Below, piece after piece: positions 53,316-62,192 of a stretch of 64,000 bases of DNA. The translations under genes were made by a program, and so were the position numbers. Each line of letters begins with the position of its first letter. The stretch's first letter is position 1. Source of the DNA: Pararhodobacter sp. (GTDB lineage Bacteria > Pseudomonadota > Alphaproteobacteria > Rhodobacterales > Rhodobacteraceae); assembly GCF_034676545.1 (NCBI RefSeq), contig NZ_JAUCBZ010000004.1, forward strand, positions 45,880 through 109,879, given 5' to 3'. The notes beneath the pieces were generated by a model. The model did no database searches. It was not told the DNA's origin and worked only from the letters and a program-made list of their open reading frames with translations.

Positions 53316-54794
53316 ATGCTCAAAGCCTTACGCCAGGACTGGCTGTCCAATGTCCGCAATGATCTGCTCGCCGGCATGGTGGTCGCACTGGCCCTGATAC
53401 CGGAAGCGATCGCGTTTTCGATCATCGCCGGCGTCGATCCCAAGGTCGGCCTCTATGCTTCATTTTGCATCGCCATCGTCATCGCGTTTACCGGTGGCCG
53501 TCCGGGCATGATCTCGGCGGCAACCGGCGCGATGGCGCTGGTGATGGTGATGCTGGTCAAGGAACACGGCCTGCAATACTTGCTCGCCGCCACCTTGCTC
53601 ACCGGCGTGCTGCAGATCATCGCCGGCTGGCTCAGGCTGGGTGGGCTGATGCGCTTCGTCTCGCGTTCGGTCATCACCGGCTTCGTCAATGCGCTGGCCA
53701 TCCTGATCTTCATGGCCCAGCTGCCGGAACTCACCAATGTGAGCTGGCATGTTTATGCGGTGACCGCGGCCGGGCTGGGCATCATCTATCTTTTTCCCTA
53801 CCTCACCAGGGCAGTGCCCTCGCCGCTGGTCGCCATTGTGGTGCTCACCGGCGTCGCCATCTTCCTTGATCTCGACATCCGCAGCGTGGGCGACATGGGC
53901 CAGCTGCCTGACAGCCTGCCCATTTTCCTGCTGCCCGATGTGCCGCTGAACCTGGAGACACTGGCGATCATCTTCCCGGTGTCGGCCACCCTGGCGGCGG
54001 TGGGCTTGCTCGAATCCATGATGACCGCCTCCATCGTCGATGAGCTGACCGACTCCAGCAGCAACAAGAACCGCGAGTGTGTGGGACAGGGCATCGCCAA
54101 CATTGCCTCCGGCTTTCTCGGCGGTATGGCTGGTTGCGCGATGATCGGGCAATCGGTGATCAATGTGAAATCGGGCGGCCGCGGGCGCCTGTCGACGCTG
54201 GCCGCCGGTGTGTTCCTGCTGTTGCTGATGCTGTTCTTCGGCGACTGGGTGGCGCGTATTCCGATGGCCGCGCTGGTGGCGGTGATGATCATGGTGTCCA
54301 TCGGCACCTTCAGCTGGGCCTCAATCCGCAACCTGCGCACCCATCCGGCCAGCTCCAGCGTGGTGATGCTGGCCACGGTGGTGGTGGTGGTGATTACCCA
54401 CGATCTGGCCAGGGGCGTGCTGGTGGGGGTGTTGCTGTCGGGCTTTTTCTTCGCCCACAAGGTGGGACAGGTGCTGCATGTGAGTTCGCGCACCGAGGAC
54501 GAGGGTCGCACGCGCGCCTACACCATCACTGGCCAGGTGTTCTTCGCCTCGGCGGAGCGCTTCATCAGTGCCTTTGACTACAAGGAAGTCATCGACACCG
54601 TGCGCATCGACGTCAGTCGCGCCCACTTCTGGGACATCACCGCCATCAGTGCGCTGGACCGGGTGGTGATCAAGTTTCGCCGCGAAGCGACCGCGGTGGA
54701 AGTGATCGGCATCGACGAGGCCAGCGCAACGCTGGTGGACAAGTTCGCCGTCCATGACAAGGACGGCGCCGCGGACATGCTGGCGGGCCACTGA
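53316..54794 (+). CDS. SulP-family anion permease with STAS domain
   Basis: A 492-aa protein: SulP membrane domain of about 12-14 helices (LAGMVVALALIPEAIAFSI, VDPKVGLYASF, GMAGCAMIGQSVINVKSGG) and a short C-terminal STAS domain (RTRAYTITGQVFFASAERF, RIDVSRAHFWDITAISALD). The family moves sulfate, bicarbonate or other anions. It is followed 13 bases later by a universal stress protein gene, an arrangement often seen for SulP carriers. Confidence 0.9.
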   Translation: MLKALRQDWLSNVRNDLLAGMVVALALIPEAIAFSIIAGVDPKVGLYASFCIAIVIAFTGGRPGMISAATGAMALVMVMLVKEHGLQYLLAATLLTGVLQIIAGWLRLGGLMRFVSRSVITGFVNALAILIFMAQLPELTNVSWHVYAVTAAGLGIIYLFPYLTRAVPSPLVAIVVLTGVAIFLDLDIRSVGDMGQLPDSLPIFLLPDVPLNLETLAIIFPVSATLAAVGLLESMMTASIVDELTDSSSNKNRECVGQGIANIASGFLGGMAGCAMIGQSVINVKSGGRGRLSTLAAGVFLLLLMLFFGDWVARIPMAALVAVMIMVSIGTFSWASIRNLRTHPASSSVVMLATVVVVVITHDLARGVLVGVLLSGFFFAHKVGQVLHVSSRTEDEGRTRAYTITGQVFFASAERFISAFDYKEVIDTVRIDVSRAHFWDITAISALDRVVIKFRREATAVEVIGIDEASATLVDKFAVHDKDGAADMLAGH

Positions 54795-54807
54795 GAGGAG
54801 TAGCGCC

Positions 54808-55671
54808 ATGAAGAACACAAACAAGGTACTGGCCTGTGTGGACCAATCCCGCTTCGCTGACCATGTGGCTGACTATGCGGCGTGGGCGGCGCGGCGTCTC
54901 GACGCCCCGCTGGAGTTCCTCCACGTCATCGAGCGCCATCCCGAGCGCAGCTCGGGCCAGGACCATAGCGGCGCGATCGGCATCGACGCCCAGGAGAACC
55001 TGCTCGACCGCCTGTCCGCCGCAGATGAAGCCCACAGCCGCGCGGCGCGCGAACAGGGCCGCATCTTCCTTAACCGGCTACGCCAGCGCGCCAGCGCCGC
55101 CGGCGTCAGCCAGGTGGACATGCGCCTGCGCCACGGCGAACTGGAACAGACCCTGGCCGAACAGGAAGAAGGCGTTCGCCTGCTGGTGCTCGCCCGCCGC
55201 GGCGAGTCCGCCGAGGCCAGCCAGCGCGCCCTCGGGCGCAACGTGGAGCGCGTGGTGCGGGCGCTGCGCAAGCCCATCCTGACCGTTACCGAGGGTTTCA
55301 AGACGCCGCAGCGCGTGATGATTGCCTTCGATGGTGGCACCGTCACCCGGCGCGGCGTGCACATGGTCGCCACCAGCCCCTTGTTTCGCGGCCTGCCCAT
55401 TCATCTGCTGATGTCGGGCAAGGACAACACCCACGCGTCCAGGCAGCTCGACTGGGCCAGCACGCGCCTCAAGGATGCAGGTTTCGAGGTCAGCGCCGTG
55501 CTCACCGCGGCGGATGCGCACAGCGCCATCGCGCGCAGCGTCGCGGACGAGGCGATCGATCTGCTGATCATGGGCGCGTTCGGCCACTCTGCCCTGCGCA
55601 GCCTGTTGTTTGGCAGCAAGACCGCCGAACTTTTGCGCTCGGCTACGATTCCGACCCTGCTGTTGCGCTAG
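54808..55671 (+). CDS. Tandem universal stress protein
   Basis: A 287-aa cytoplasmic protein with two Usp folds. The first begins KVLACVDQSRFADHVADYA and the second RVMIAFDGGTVTRRGVHMV, ending in GAFGHSALRSLLFGSKTAE, which matches the G-x2-G-x9-G(S/T) ATP-binding motif. The first unit lacks a clear version of that motif. GAGAGGAG precedes the ATG. It probably shares a transcript with the SulP permease. Confidence 0.9.
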   Translation: MKNTNKVLACVDQSRFADHVADYAAWAARRLDAPLEFLHVIERHPERSSGQDHSGAIGIDAQENLLDRLSAADEAHSRAAREQGRIFLNRLRQRASAAGVSQVDMRLRHGELEQTLAEQEEGVRLLVLARRGESAEASQRALGRNVERVVRALRKPILTVTEGFKTPQRVMIAFDGGTVTRRGVHMVATSPLFRGLPIHLLMSGKDNTHASRQLDWASTRLKDAGFEVSAVLTAADAHSAIARSVADEAIDLLIMGAFGHSALRSLLFGSKTAELLRSATIPTLLLR

Positions 55672-55778
55672 TCGGGGCGCAAGGCGCGCAGCACTTCCCG
55701 TTTGCACGGACGAGCCCCTATACTCCGCCCGCCCGCATGCGCGGGTGTCCCCCGCGGCTCTCCCCTCTTGTGTCAGGC

Positions 55779-56612
55779 ATGCCGGTCGACCATTACGAGA
55801 ACTTCCCTGTCGCGTCCCTGCTGCTGCCCTCGCGTCTGCGCGAGCCGGTAGAGGCGATCTATGCCTTTGCGCGCAGTGCGGACGACGTCGCCGACGAAGG
55901 CGATGCGGCGCCGGTGGCGAGGCTGGCGCGCCTGCACGACTACCGTTTGGCGCTCGAGGCCTGCGCGCGCGGCGCGGCGGTGACCGACGCCAGCCTGGCG
56001 CCGATGTTCGCGCGCCTGGGGCGTGCGATTCGGGCGCACAAACTGCCCGTGCAGCGCTTGCGCGACTTGCTCGACGCCTTCGTCCAGGATGTGGGCAAGA
56101 CGCGTTATCGCGACTTTGCCGAGCTACGCGACTACTGCCGGCGTTCGGCCGACCCCGTCGGGCGCCTGCTGCTGTGCCTGTACGCGGCCGAGACACCGGA
56201 AAACCTGCGGCGCTCGGACGCCATCTGCACCAGCCTGCAGCTGATCAATTTTTGCCAGGACGTGGCGATAGATTGGCAAAAACAGCGCATCTACCTGCCG
56301 CAAGACGATATGGCGCGCTTTGGCGTCAGCGCGGACGACATCGCCGCCGGGCGCTGTGATGAACGCTGGCGGGCGCTGATGGGCTTTGAACTCGGACGTG
56401 CACGCGCGATGATGGTCGACGGCGCTCCGCTTGCGCGCGCGCTGCCGGGGCGCATCGGCTGGGAGTTGCGCCTGATCGTGCTCGGCGGGCTGCGCATCAT
56501 CGAAGCCATCGAAACCGCCAACTACGACGTTTTTCGCCACCGCCCGGTGCTGGGCAAACACGATTGGCTGCGCCTGGGATGGCGCGCCCTGAACTATCGG
56601 AAGATTGCATGA
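55779..56612 (+). CDS. hpnC: Squalene synthase component HpnC
   Basis: A 277-aa trans-isoprenyl diphosphate synthase-like enzyme that converts presqualene diphosphate to hydroxysqualene. It shows ASLLLPSRLREPVEAIYAF, first Asp-rich motif SADDVADEGD, SADPVGRLLLCLY and second motif INFCQDVAIDWQKQRIYLP. It opens the hpnC-hpnD-hpnE operon and overlaps hpnD by ATGA. Confidence 0.95.
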   Translation: MPVDHYENFPVASLLLPSRLREPVEAIYAFARSADDVADEGDAAPVARLARLHDYRLALEACARGAAVTDASLAPMFARLGRAIRAHKLPVQRLRDLLDAFVQDVGKTRYRDFAELRDYCRRSADPVGRLLLCLYAAETPENLRRSDAICTSLQLINFCQDVAIDWQKQRIYLPQDDMARFGVSADDIAAGRCDERWRALMGFELGRARAMMVDGAPLARALPGRIGWELRLIVLGGLRIIEAIETANYDVFRHRPVLGKHDWLRLGWRALNYRKIA

Positions 56613-57442
56613 ATCCGCACGACTACTGCCAGGACAGGGCCGCCAAGAGCGGCTCGAGCTTCTACTACAGCTTCATGTTTCTGCCCCCCGAGCAGCGCCA
56701 GGCGATTACCGCGCTGTACGCCTTCTGTCGCGAAGTTGATGATGTGGTGGATGAATGTCACGACGTATCGCTGGCGCAGATCAAGCTCGAGTGGTGGCGA
56801 CAGGAGGTCGAGCGCATCTTTACCGGCACGCCCACGCATCCGGTGGGGTTTGCGCTGCAGGACGTGCTGACACGCTTCAAGCTGCCGCAGGAGCAATTGC
56901 TGGAGATCATCGACGGCATGGCGATGGACTTGTCGCAGACGCGCTACCTCGACTTCAAGGGCCTGCAGCTTTACTGCTATCGCGTCGCCAGCGTGGTCGG
57001 CCTACTCTCGGTGGAGATCTTCGGCTACGAGAACCGGCAGACGCTGAAATACGCCCACGACCTGGGCGTGGCCCTGCAGCTCACCAACATCATTCGCGAC
57101 GTCGGCGAAGACGCCCGCCGCGGCCGCATCTACCTGCCGATCGAAGATCTGCAGCGCTTCGGCGTGCCCGCCAAGGACATCCTCGAGGCGCGCTATTCCG
57201 ACGCCTTCCGCGAACTGATGGCGTTCCAGGCCGAGCGCGCCGAACACTTCTACGAGCAGGCCTTCGCCCAGCTTCCCGCGGGCGATCGCAAGGCGCAGCG
57301 CCCCGGGCTGGTGATGGCCGCGATCTACCGCACCCTGTTGCGCGAGATCGCCCCCGACGGCTTCCAGGTGCTCGACCGCCGCATCTCGCTGACTCCGGTG
57401 CGCAAGGTGTGGCTGGCCGGCAGCACCTGGTTCAAGGGCTGA
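56609..57442 (+). CDS. hpnD: Presqualene diphosphate synthase HpnD
   Basis: A 277-aa enzyme that joins two farnesyl diphosphates to presqualene diphosphate. Motifs are FYYSFMFLPPEQRQAITALY, the first Asp-rich box CREVDDVVDECHD, YCYRVASVVGLLSVEIFGY and the second box TNIIRDVGEDARRGRIYLP. It is translationally coupled to hpnC and followed by hpnE after four bases. Confidence 0.96.
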   Translation: MNPHDYCQDRAAKSGSSFYYSFMFLPPEQRQAITALYAFCREVDDVVDECHDVSLAQIKLEWWRQEVERIFTGTPTHPVGFALQDVLTRFKLPQEQLLEIIDGMAMDLSQTRYLDFKGLQLYCYRVASVVGLLSVEIFGYENRQTLKYAHDLGVALQLTNIIRDVGEDARRGRIYLPIEDLQRFGVPAKDILEARYSDAFRELMAFQAERAEHFYEQAFAQLPAGDRKAQRPGLVMAAIYRTLLREIAPDGFQVLDRRISLTPVRKVWLAGSTWFKG

Positions 57443-57446
57443 GACC

Positions 57447-58772
57447 ATGGCCGTGCCCGTCGTTGCGGTGATCGGTGCTGGCTATGCCGGCATGGCGTGC
57501 GCGGTCGAGCTCGCCCGCGCCGGCGTGCATGTGACCGTGTTCGAGCGCTCGCACACCATGGGCGGCCGCGCCCGGGTGGTGCACAAGGACCACCATTGGC
57601 GGGTCGACAACGGCCAGCACATCTTGCTGGGCGCCTATACCGAACTGACCCGCCTGCTGCGCCTCACTGGCTGCTCGCCCAAGCAGCTCGCCCACCTGCC
57701 CCTGACCCTGCACGTGCCGGGCCGCCTGCACTTCAAGGCCGCAGCGCTGCCGGCACCCTTTCACCTCGCCGTCGGCCTGTTGCGCGCGCGCGGCCTGTCC
57801 TGGGGCGACCGCCTCGCCATGCTGCGCCTGATGCGCTGGCTGAAGCAGCAGGACTTCCGCACCCCGCCAGAGATGACGGTGACGGCGCTGCTGCCGCACA
57901 CCCGCCAGACGCCGGCCATGATCCAGCTGGTGTGGGTGCCCCTGTGCGTGGCCGCGCTCAACACACCGGTCGCCGAAGCCGCCGCGCAGGTGTTTGCCAA
58001 CGTATTGCGCGACAGCCTGGCCGCCTCGGCGACGGCCAGCGAACTGCTGATCCCGCGCACCGATCTGTCCGAGCTCTTCCCCGTGCCCGCCGCCCGCTAT
58101 CTCGCCACCCGGCGCGGTCGGGTGCGCACCGGCAATGCCATCGACGCGATCGAGCCGGTCCCTGGGGGATTTAGCCTCGAGGGCGACCCCGGCAGCCAGC
58201 CCTGGCCCAACGTCGTGATCGCCACCGCGCCCTATCACGCCGGCACCTTGCTCGCCTCGACCGGTCAATGCGATCAACTCGCAGCCCACATCGACGCCCT
58301 GCCCCACGAGCCCATCGTGTCGGTGTACCTGGCCCTGGGCAAGGGCCAGAGACTGCCCGAGACCATGATCGGACTGGTCGGCGGCAGCGCCACGGCCCCC
58401 GCGCAGTGGGCCTTCGACCGCGGCCAGCTGGGTGGGCCGGAAGGGCTGATGTCGTGCGTCATCAGCGCGCGCGGCGCACATGAGGATCTGCCACGCGACG
58501 CGCTCATCCTGGCCGTGCACCGCCAGTTGGAGCAGAACTTGGGACGCACACTGCCCGCGCCGCTGTGGTCACAGGTGATCGTCGAAAAACGCGCCACCAT
58601 CGCCTGCCGGCCCGGCATCTCGCGTCCTGGCATGCGCACGCCGCTGCGCGGCTTGTGGCTGGCGGGCGACTATCTCGATTCGCCCTACCCCGCCACGCTC
58701 GAATCCGCGGTGCGTTCGGGCACCGCGTGCGCCGCCGCCATCCTGGCGGAACTCGGGTGGAGCAATCGGTAA
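57447..58772 (+). CDS. hpnE: Hydroxysqualene reductase / squalene-associated FAD-dependent desaturase HpnE
   Basis: A 441-aa flavoprotein: N-terminal FAD-binding VIGAGYAGMACAVELARAGV and FERSHTMGGRAR, the substrate region HWRVDNGQHILLGAYTELT, and the C-terminal FAD contact LRGLWLAGDYLDSPYPATLE with SAVRSG. It reduces hydroxysqualene to squalene for hopanoid synthesis. The hopene cyclase gene is not in the window. Confidence 0.95.
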   Translation: MAVPVVAVIGAGYAGMACAVELARAGVHVTVFERSHTMGGRARVVHKDHHWRVDNGQHILLGAYTELTRLLRLTGCSPKQLAHLPLTLHVPGRLHFKAAALPAPFHLAVGLLRARGLSWGDRLAMLRLMRWLKQQDFRTPPEMTVTALLPHTRQTPAMIQLVWVPLCVAALNTPVAEAAAQVFANVLRDSLAASATASELLIPRTDLSELFPVPAARYLATRRGRVRTGNAIDAIEPVPGGFSLEGDPGSQPWPNVVIATAPYHAGTLLASTGQCDQLAAHIDALPHEPIVSVYLALGKGQRLPETMIGLVGGSATAPAQWAFDRGQLGGPEGLMSCVISARGAHEDLPRDALILAVHRQLEQNLGRTLPAPLWSQVIVEKRATIACRPGISRPGMRTPLRGLWLAGDYLDSPYPATLESAVRSGTACAAAILAELGWSNR

Positions 58773-59043
58773 GCCGGCAATTGAATACACCACAAGACTC
58801 GGGCTGAGCCTGTCGAAGCCCGGCTCTGGCAACGCCCTTCGACAGGTGTCATTTTCAGAATCCGACTGCACCGCAATCGACGTGAGTGTTGGAATTGAGT
58901 GGCGTGAGGCGGGGATACCAAACAGTCGATGGCCGTTTCCGACCCTCAAGCACCTAATGACATTTGCACGTGTAACGGCAGCTGACCGATCAGAAAGCTG
59001 CCACTCGCGAAAATCCGACGTCGGGCAGCACAGTTCGGCCCAA
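58773..59043. other. Gene-free repeat-containing spacer after hpnE
   Basis: No gene is visible. It holds the CCTGTCGAAG hairpin (separate entry) and a second small dyad GGCAGCT-N12-AGCTGCC near 58980-59005, both of types that recur in intergenic regions of betaproteobacteria. Confidence 0.5.
58809..58846. repeat. CCTGTCGAAG inverted repeat (intergenic hairpin)
   Basis: CCTGTCGAAG at 58809-58818 pairs perfectly with CTTCGACAGG at 58837-58846 across an 18-base loop. It lies 37 bases after the hpnE stop and may serve as transcript end or be a dispersed repeat. Its sequence differs from the two REP arrays. Confidence 0.75.
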
Positions 59044-59107
59044 GTCGCCGTTCAGCTTGTGCCGACAGAACGGCAGCAGTGCGAGGGTGAATTACCGCTC
59101 AGCGCTC
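59044..59107 (+). repeat. Left arm of a 64-bp inverted repeat around the toxin-antitoxin pair
   Basis: This segment (containing CAGCTTGTGCCGAC and GGCAGCAGTGCGAGGG) matches the complement of 59924-59987 with about six mismatches. Confidence 0.85.
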
Positions 59108-59244
59108 GTCGCGCCAAGTGGCGGGCTTTTCCCTCTCCTCAACATGTCCTGCAGGCCGAGGCTTGTCGCTCGGGCCACCTGGCAGATTCGTATCTTGCGC
59201 ATGTCGCAGGCACAGGCACAGGACACCGTTCAAAAAACGGCGTG

Positions 59245-59523
59245 TCAGACCAACTCGATACGGAGGTTCTTGCCGAGCGCCTTCGCTGCACTGGTGAGCG
59301 TAGTGAGTGTGAGGCTGGTGTCAGCCCCATCCAGCAAACGATTGAGTGCGGCTCGGCTCGTATCCATTTTCGCGGCCAAAGCGGTCTTGGTCAGATGCTG
59401 CGCCTTCATTTCCTGCGCGATCTGCCATGCCACAACACGCTTGATGGCCACAGCGGTGGTTTCGTCGAGCACAGCCTCTTCAGCCAGAAAGTCATCAAAA
59501 CTACTACCAATGTGGATGTTCAT
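59245..59523 (-). CDS. XRE-family antitoxin (HigA-like)
   Basis: A 92-aa DNA-binding antitoxin: MNIHIGSSFDDFLAEEAVL at the start, and a helix-turn-helix KTALAAKMDTSRAALNRLL followed by LTLTTLTSAAKALGKNL. It lies three bases after the toxin gene on the same strand, the reversed (toxin first) order typical of higBA. CAGGAG precedes the start. It likely binds its own promoter. Confidence 0.88.
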   Translation of the reverse strand: MNIHIGSSFDDFLAEEAVLDETTAVAIKRVVAWQIAQEMKAQHLTKTALAAKMDTSRAALNRLLDGADTSLTLTTLTSAAKALGKNLRIELV

Positions 59524-59525
59524 AC

Positions 59526-59867
59526 CTAACTCCTGAGTTGTTGCAAACGACGCTTGCCTACATCCAGTTCATCGGCTGGTGTGCCCTGTGATTTCTTGAT
59601 GAAGACATGAAGCAAGATCATCGTGTGGCCGACCACGGTAAACAGCAGCCGTGCAATCCTGTCACAAGATGAATCCGGATTTCCCACAGATCCTTTGCCA
59701 GCTTGCGCACCAAGGGCATTCCCAGCGGCCAACCGAACTGCACGGTCTTGATGTCTTCGCCAATCGTGCGGCGCTCGGAGGCGGGCAGTGCTTTCAGCCA
59801 CTCTCGCACAGGCTCGTTGCCGCTTTCGGTAGCGAAAAAAGCGCACATCCAAGATTGGGGTCTTCAT
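59526..59867 (-). pseudogene. HigB/Gp49-family toxin, two frameshifts
   Basis: From ATG 59867 (MKTPILDVRFF) an extra T in a T-run near 59838 breaks the frame; ATESGNEPVREWLKALPAS, IGEDIKTVQFGWPLGMPLV and KDLWEIRIHL then read in another frame. A second slip near 59665 leads to CDRIARLLFTVVGHTMILL and HVFIKKSQGTPADELDVGK. Corrected, it is a normal 113-aa phage-derived Gp49-like mRNA-cleaving toxin. As written the toxin is inactive; with an intact antitoxin beside it, this could be real decay or error. Confidence 0.8.
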
Positions 59868-59923
59868 GGCCTGTGAGCGTACCAATCTTGATACGTTTAA
59901 GCAAGCGCCTTGGGACACGATCT

Positions 59924-59987
59924 GAGCGCTGAGCGGCAAGTTGCCCTCGCACTGCTGCCGTTCAGTCGGCACAAGCTGAACGGCAAC
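59924..59987 (-). repeat. Right arm of the 64-bp inverted repeat
   Basis: It is the complement of 59044-59107 with about 90% identity. The two arms enclose 816 bases holding only the toxin-antitoxin pair. Confidence 0.85.
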
Positions 59988-60158
59988 TTCCGCCCAGATC
60001 GAGCTGACCTACTACACGGCCGAGCAGCCGGTCTCTTATGAGTTACATGTCGTTCGGGCCGCTCGTTTTTCCGGGGCTGCTATGGCCGCTCCTGGCCGGC
60101 TGCCGCCGACCGAGGCCTGGCTCGAAAGCAGTCGTTTCATCGTTGCCATGATCGTTTC

Positions 60159-60446
60159 TTAATCGCGCACAGGCGGCCACAGGCGGGCAGTGTGTGAAAC
60201 CAGTGTCAGTATCCACAGCGTTTCGCCGTCGATCTGGTACACTAGGCGATAGCTTTCATGCGGGATCAACTCGCGGCTGCCGGGAACGATTCCCGGCATG
60301 CCCAACATGGAGTGCTGGGGCAACCGGGCGGCCGCATCGCTGAAAATCTCATCCATCCGGGCCGCCGCGCACGGATTGTCGGCTGCGATTTGGTCCCACA
60401 CATCGGCACGGTCTTGCTGCGCTTCGGGCGTCCAGACAACTCTCAC
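60159..60446 (-). CDS. RelE/ParE-family toxin
   Basis: A 95-aa toxin with a GTG start that overlaps the antitoxin stop (GTGA). Motifs are VVWTPEAQQDRADVWDQIA, DEIFSDAAARL, ELIPHESYRLVYQIDGETL and WILTLVSHTARLWPP, a complete ParE/RelE fold. It targets gyrase or mRNA depending on subtype, which cannot be told here. Confidence 0.88.
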   Translation of the reverse strand: MRVVWTPEAQQDRADVWDQIAADNPCAAARMDEIFSDAAARLPQHSMLGMPGIVPGSRELIPHESYRLVYQIDGETLWILTLVSHTARLWPPVRD

Positions 60447-60580
60447 GACTGGCTTACCACACTGGCACGGCGTGCGGTGAATTCGGCCTCAACTTCATCG
60501 TTCGATCGCCCCATTCCAGCGCGCATTGAAGCCCGGCCGGCCTCGACCTTGCGACGCAAGAACTCGTCGTACTCGGGGTC
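60443..60580 (-). pseudogene. Cognate antitoxin, 5' end missing
   Basis: The frame DPEYDEFLRRKVEAGRASM, RSNDEVEAEFTARRA, VVSQS ends at the toxin start and looks like the toxin-binding tail of a ParD/stabilisation-protein antitoxin. Upstream of DPEYDEF the frame is lost and no start codon is present, so the N-terminal DNA-binding part is absent or frame-shifted. Confidence 0.65.
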
Positions 60581-60607
60581 GTTTCAGAAAACGGATAATA
60601 AAGCACG

Positions 60608-60740
60608 TTAAGCGTGCGCGGAGGCAGGCACCCAGCGGTACAGCGTCGAAATGGGCACGGCGAGGTTCTTGGCCACGGCCTTGGGCGGCACCCGATACAG
60701 CAAATTCTTCGCTGACTCGATTTGGGTGCCGGCGGCGTGT
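60608..60740 (-). pseudogene. Helix-turn-helix fragment, possible recombinase/transposase tail
   Basis: A frame without start reads ESAKNLLYRVPPKAVAKNL then AVPISTLYRWVPASAHA and stops at 60608. The last 25 residues resemble the C-terminal helix-turn-helix of serine recombinases or transposases. It sits exactly at the junction where the antitoxin loses its 5' end, suggesting a transposition scar. Confidence 0.35.
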
Positions 60741-60811
60741 GCTTGTAGTCAAGCCTAAACTTCAGGCCGCTTTTGCCGATATTATTGGCATATTCGAAAT
60801 CTTGGGGTCGT

Positions 60812-61648
60812 TCATGATCGGGGCTGTCAGTTATTCTTCTGTTCAGGCAAGCTTTGGTTCGAAGACTGAGGAAATCTCTCGGGTAAATGAACAAACATCC
60901 GCTGGCACTGAAAATCTCAACGCTGATGCTACGCAGACCAGTAGTAAGCAGACGATTTCCAACCTCGGCCCGACAGCTAGCAGCGAGCGCCAGCAGAGCC
61001 GAGGCTCGGGATAAAACACTTAATCGCTCGGAATTGGCTGACAAGGCGAAAAACCTTCTGGGTCAAATATCAGGAGACTCTTTACCAAGCCAACAAGAAA
61101 GTACACGACAGCGAAGTTCCAAAGACCAGCGATCCAGAATTGTTGGCTAGGGCCAAGCAAGCCACAGAGTTTGTTAATAGAAGCAGTAATACCGGGAATG
61201 AGAAAAATCCTTTTTCCGGTCTATCGCGTGCACAGTTATCAGATATCATCAATGATGATAGTAGCATTTATACAGTCAATGAGCGTCGCGCTGCTTGGAT
61301 GGAATCATCCAAGCAGGGAAGAAGCATGGCGCGAGAAGGTAATAGCTCAAGCCATAGCGGAATATAACGAGTCGGGGAAACTGACCAATTTTTTTCAGTG
61401 CCGTACTTGACCACTCCAAGGAACTGCCTGCCATCGAGCAAGCGCAATATCCAAAAGATTACGCCAGTGACCTACAGTCCAAGATTGATCTGGACTTTAA
61501 CTACCGCACGCACCAGGCAGAGGGTAAAGGCAAAGACCCCATGAGCTTGATCGAGATGCTATTCGAGCAAAGCCCGCAACAAGCCAATGAACTACCCCAA
61601 GAGCCAAAAAACGCCACTGACTCACCAACCGTAAGGAGTAATCCATGA
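60812..61648 (+). pseudogene. Unrecognised repeated gene family, copy 1
   Basis: Open from ATG 60812 (MIGAVSYSSVQASFGSKTE) but crossing frames at least four times. Recoverable segments are ARQLAASASRAEARDKTLN with RSELADKAKNLL, LLARAKQATEFVN, NPFSGLSRAQLSDIINDDS, YTVNERRAAW, AEYNESGKLTNFF, VLDHSKELPAIEQAQYPKDY and DFNYRTHQAEGKGKDPMSL. These segments are shared with two further copies downstream. It ends ATGA-overlapped with the small exported-protein gene. No known domain, signal peptide or membrane segment is visible; the composition is helical, polar and Ala/Glu/Lys-rich. Confidence 0.6.
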
Positions 61649-62082
61649 AATTGTTGCCAAAACTGCTCGCCGCCACCTCCATCTTCGCCGCCACGGCTGC
61701 AATTGCGGGGCCACCTGTAACGGTGACCTTCAAAAATAACAACACCACCACAGATGCAACTTATGCGATTGTCACCAGCAACGAATCAAGCACATACGCC
61801 AACGCCTCTCCAAAACCGGCCCACGAACCGTTTCGAAGTTAGGCTCTAACTCTTACGCCGTCACCAGCCTGATCAGCCCGGACGTAAACTATGCAAAACG
61901 TCCGGTTATAAAATCGGTTCCAAGACCTGCGTGTTCAGCACAACCTTCGTCAATGCGCTGCAACCCGGCGGCTACAAAATCCCGCAATGGAACAAGACCG
62001 CAACGGCTAGCGGCGGAGCGATCTGCACCGCCACCATACCTCTACCAACCTGACCACCTATGCATGGACGGTGATTTCGTAA
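61645..62082 (+). pseudogene. Small exported beta-rich protein between repeat copies, frameshifted
   Basis: A signal peptide (MKLLPKLLAATSIFAATAA, IAG) is followed by PPVTVTFKNNNTTTDATYA, IVTSNESSTYANASPKPA, then, in other frames, YAVTSLISPDVNYA, KIGSKTCVFSTTFVNALQP, GGYKIPQWNKTATASGGAI and TNLTTYAWTVIS with a stop at 62082. Two to three single-base slips are needed for a full 140-aa product. The two Cys could pair. It overlaps copy 1 by ATGA and is followed by a terminator. Confidence 0.6.
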
Positions 62083-62108
62083 TGAAATAGGCAATTTGAG
62101 CATCGTCC

Positions 62109-62139
62109 AAAAAACCCCGGTGATTTTTGCCGGGTTTTT
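62109..62139 (+). terminator. Rho-independent terminator after the exported protein gene
   Basis: AAAACCCCGG and CCGGGTTTTT form a stem across a T-rich loop, ending in a T-tract. It separates copy 1 plus the exported-protein gene from copies 2 and 3. Confidence 0.8.
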
Positions 62140-62192
62140 CATATTCGGCCGGTTCGTTTTTTCGCACAGGTTCCAGGCTCACGGAGGCAGTT

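Noticed and set aside
59044..59987. Integron cassette with attC sites
   Set aside because: The arms are inverted to each other, lack the GTTRRRY/RYYYAAC core sites, and no integrase is present; a MITE-like or duplicated inverted repeat fits better.
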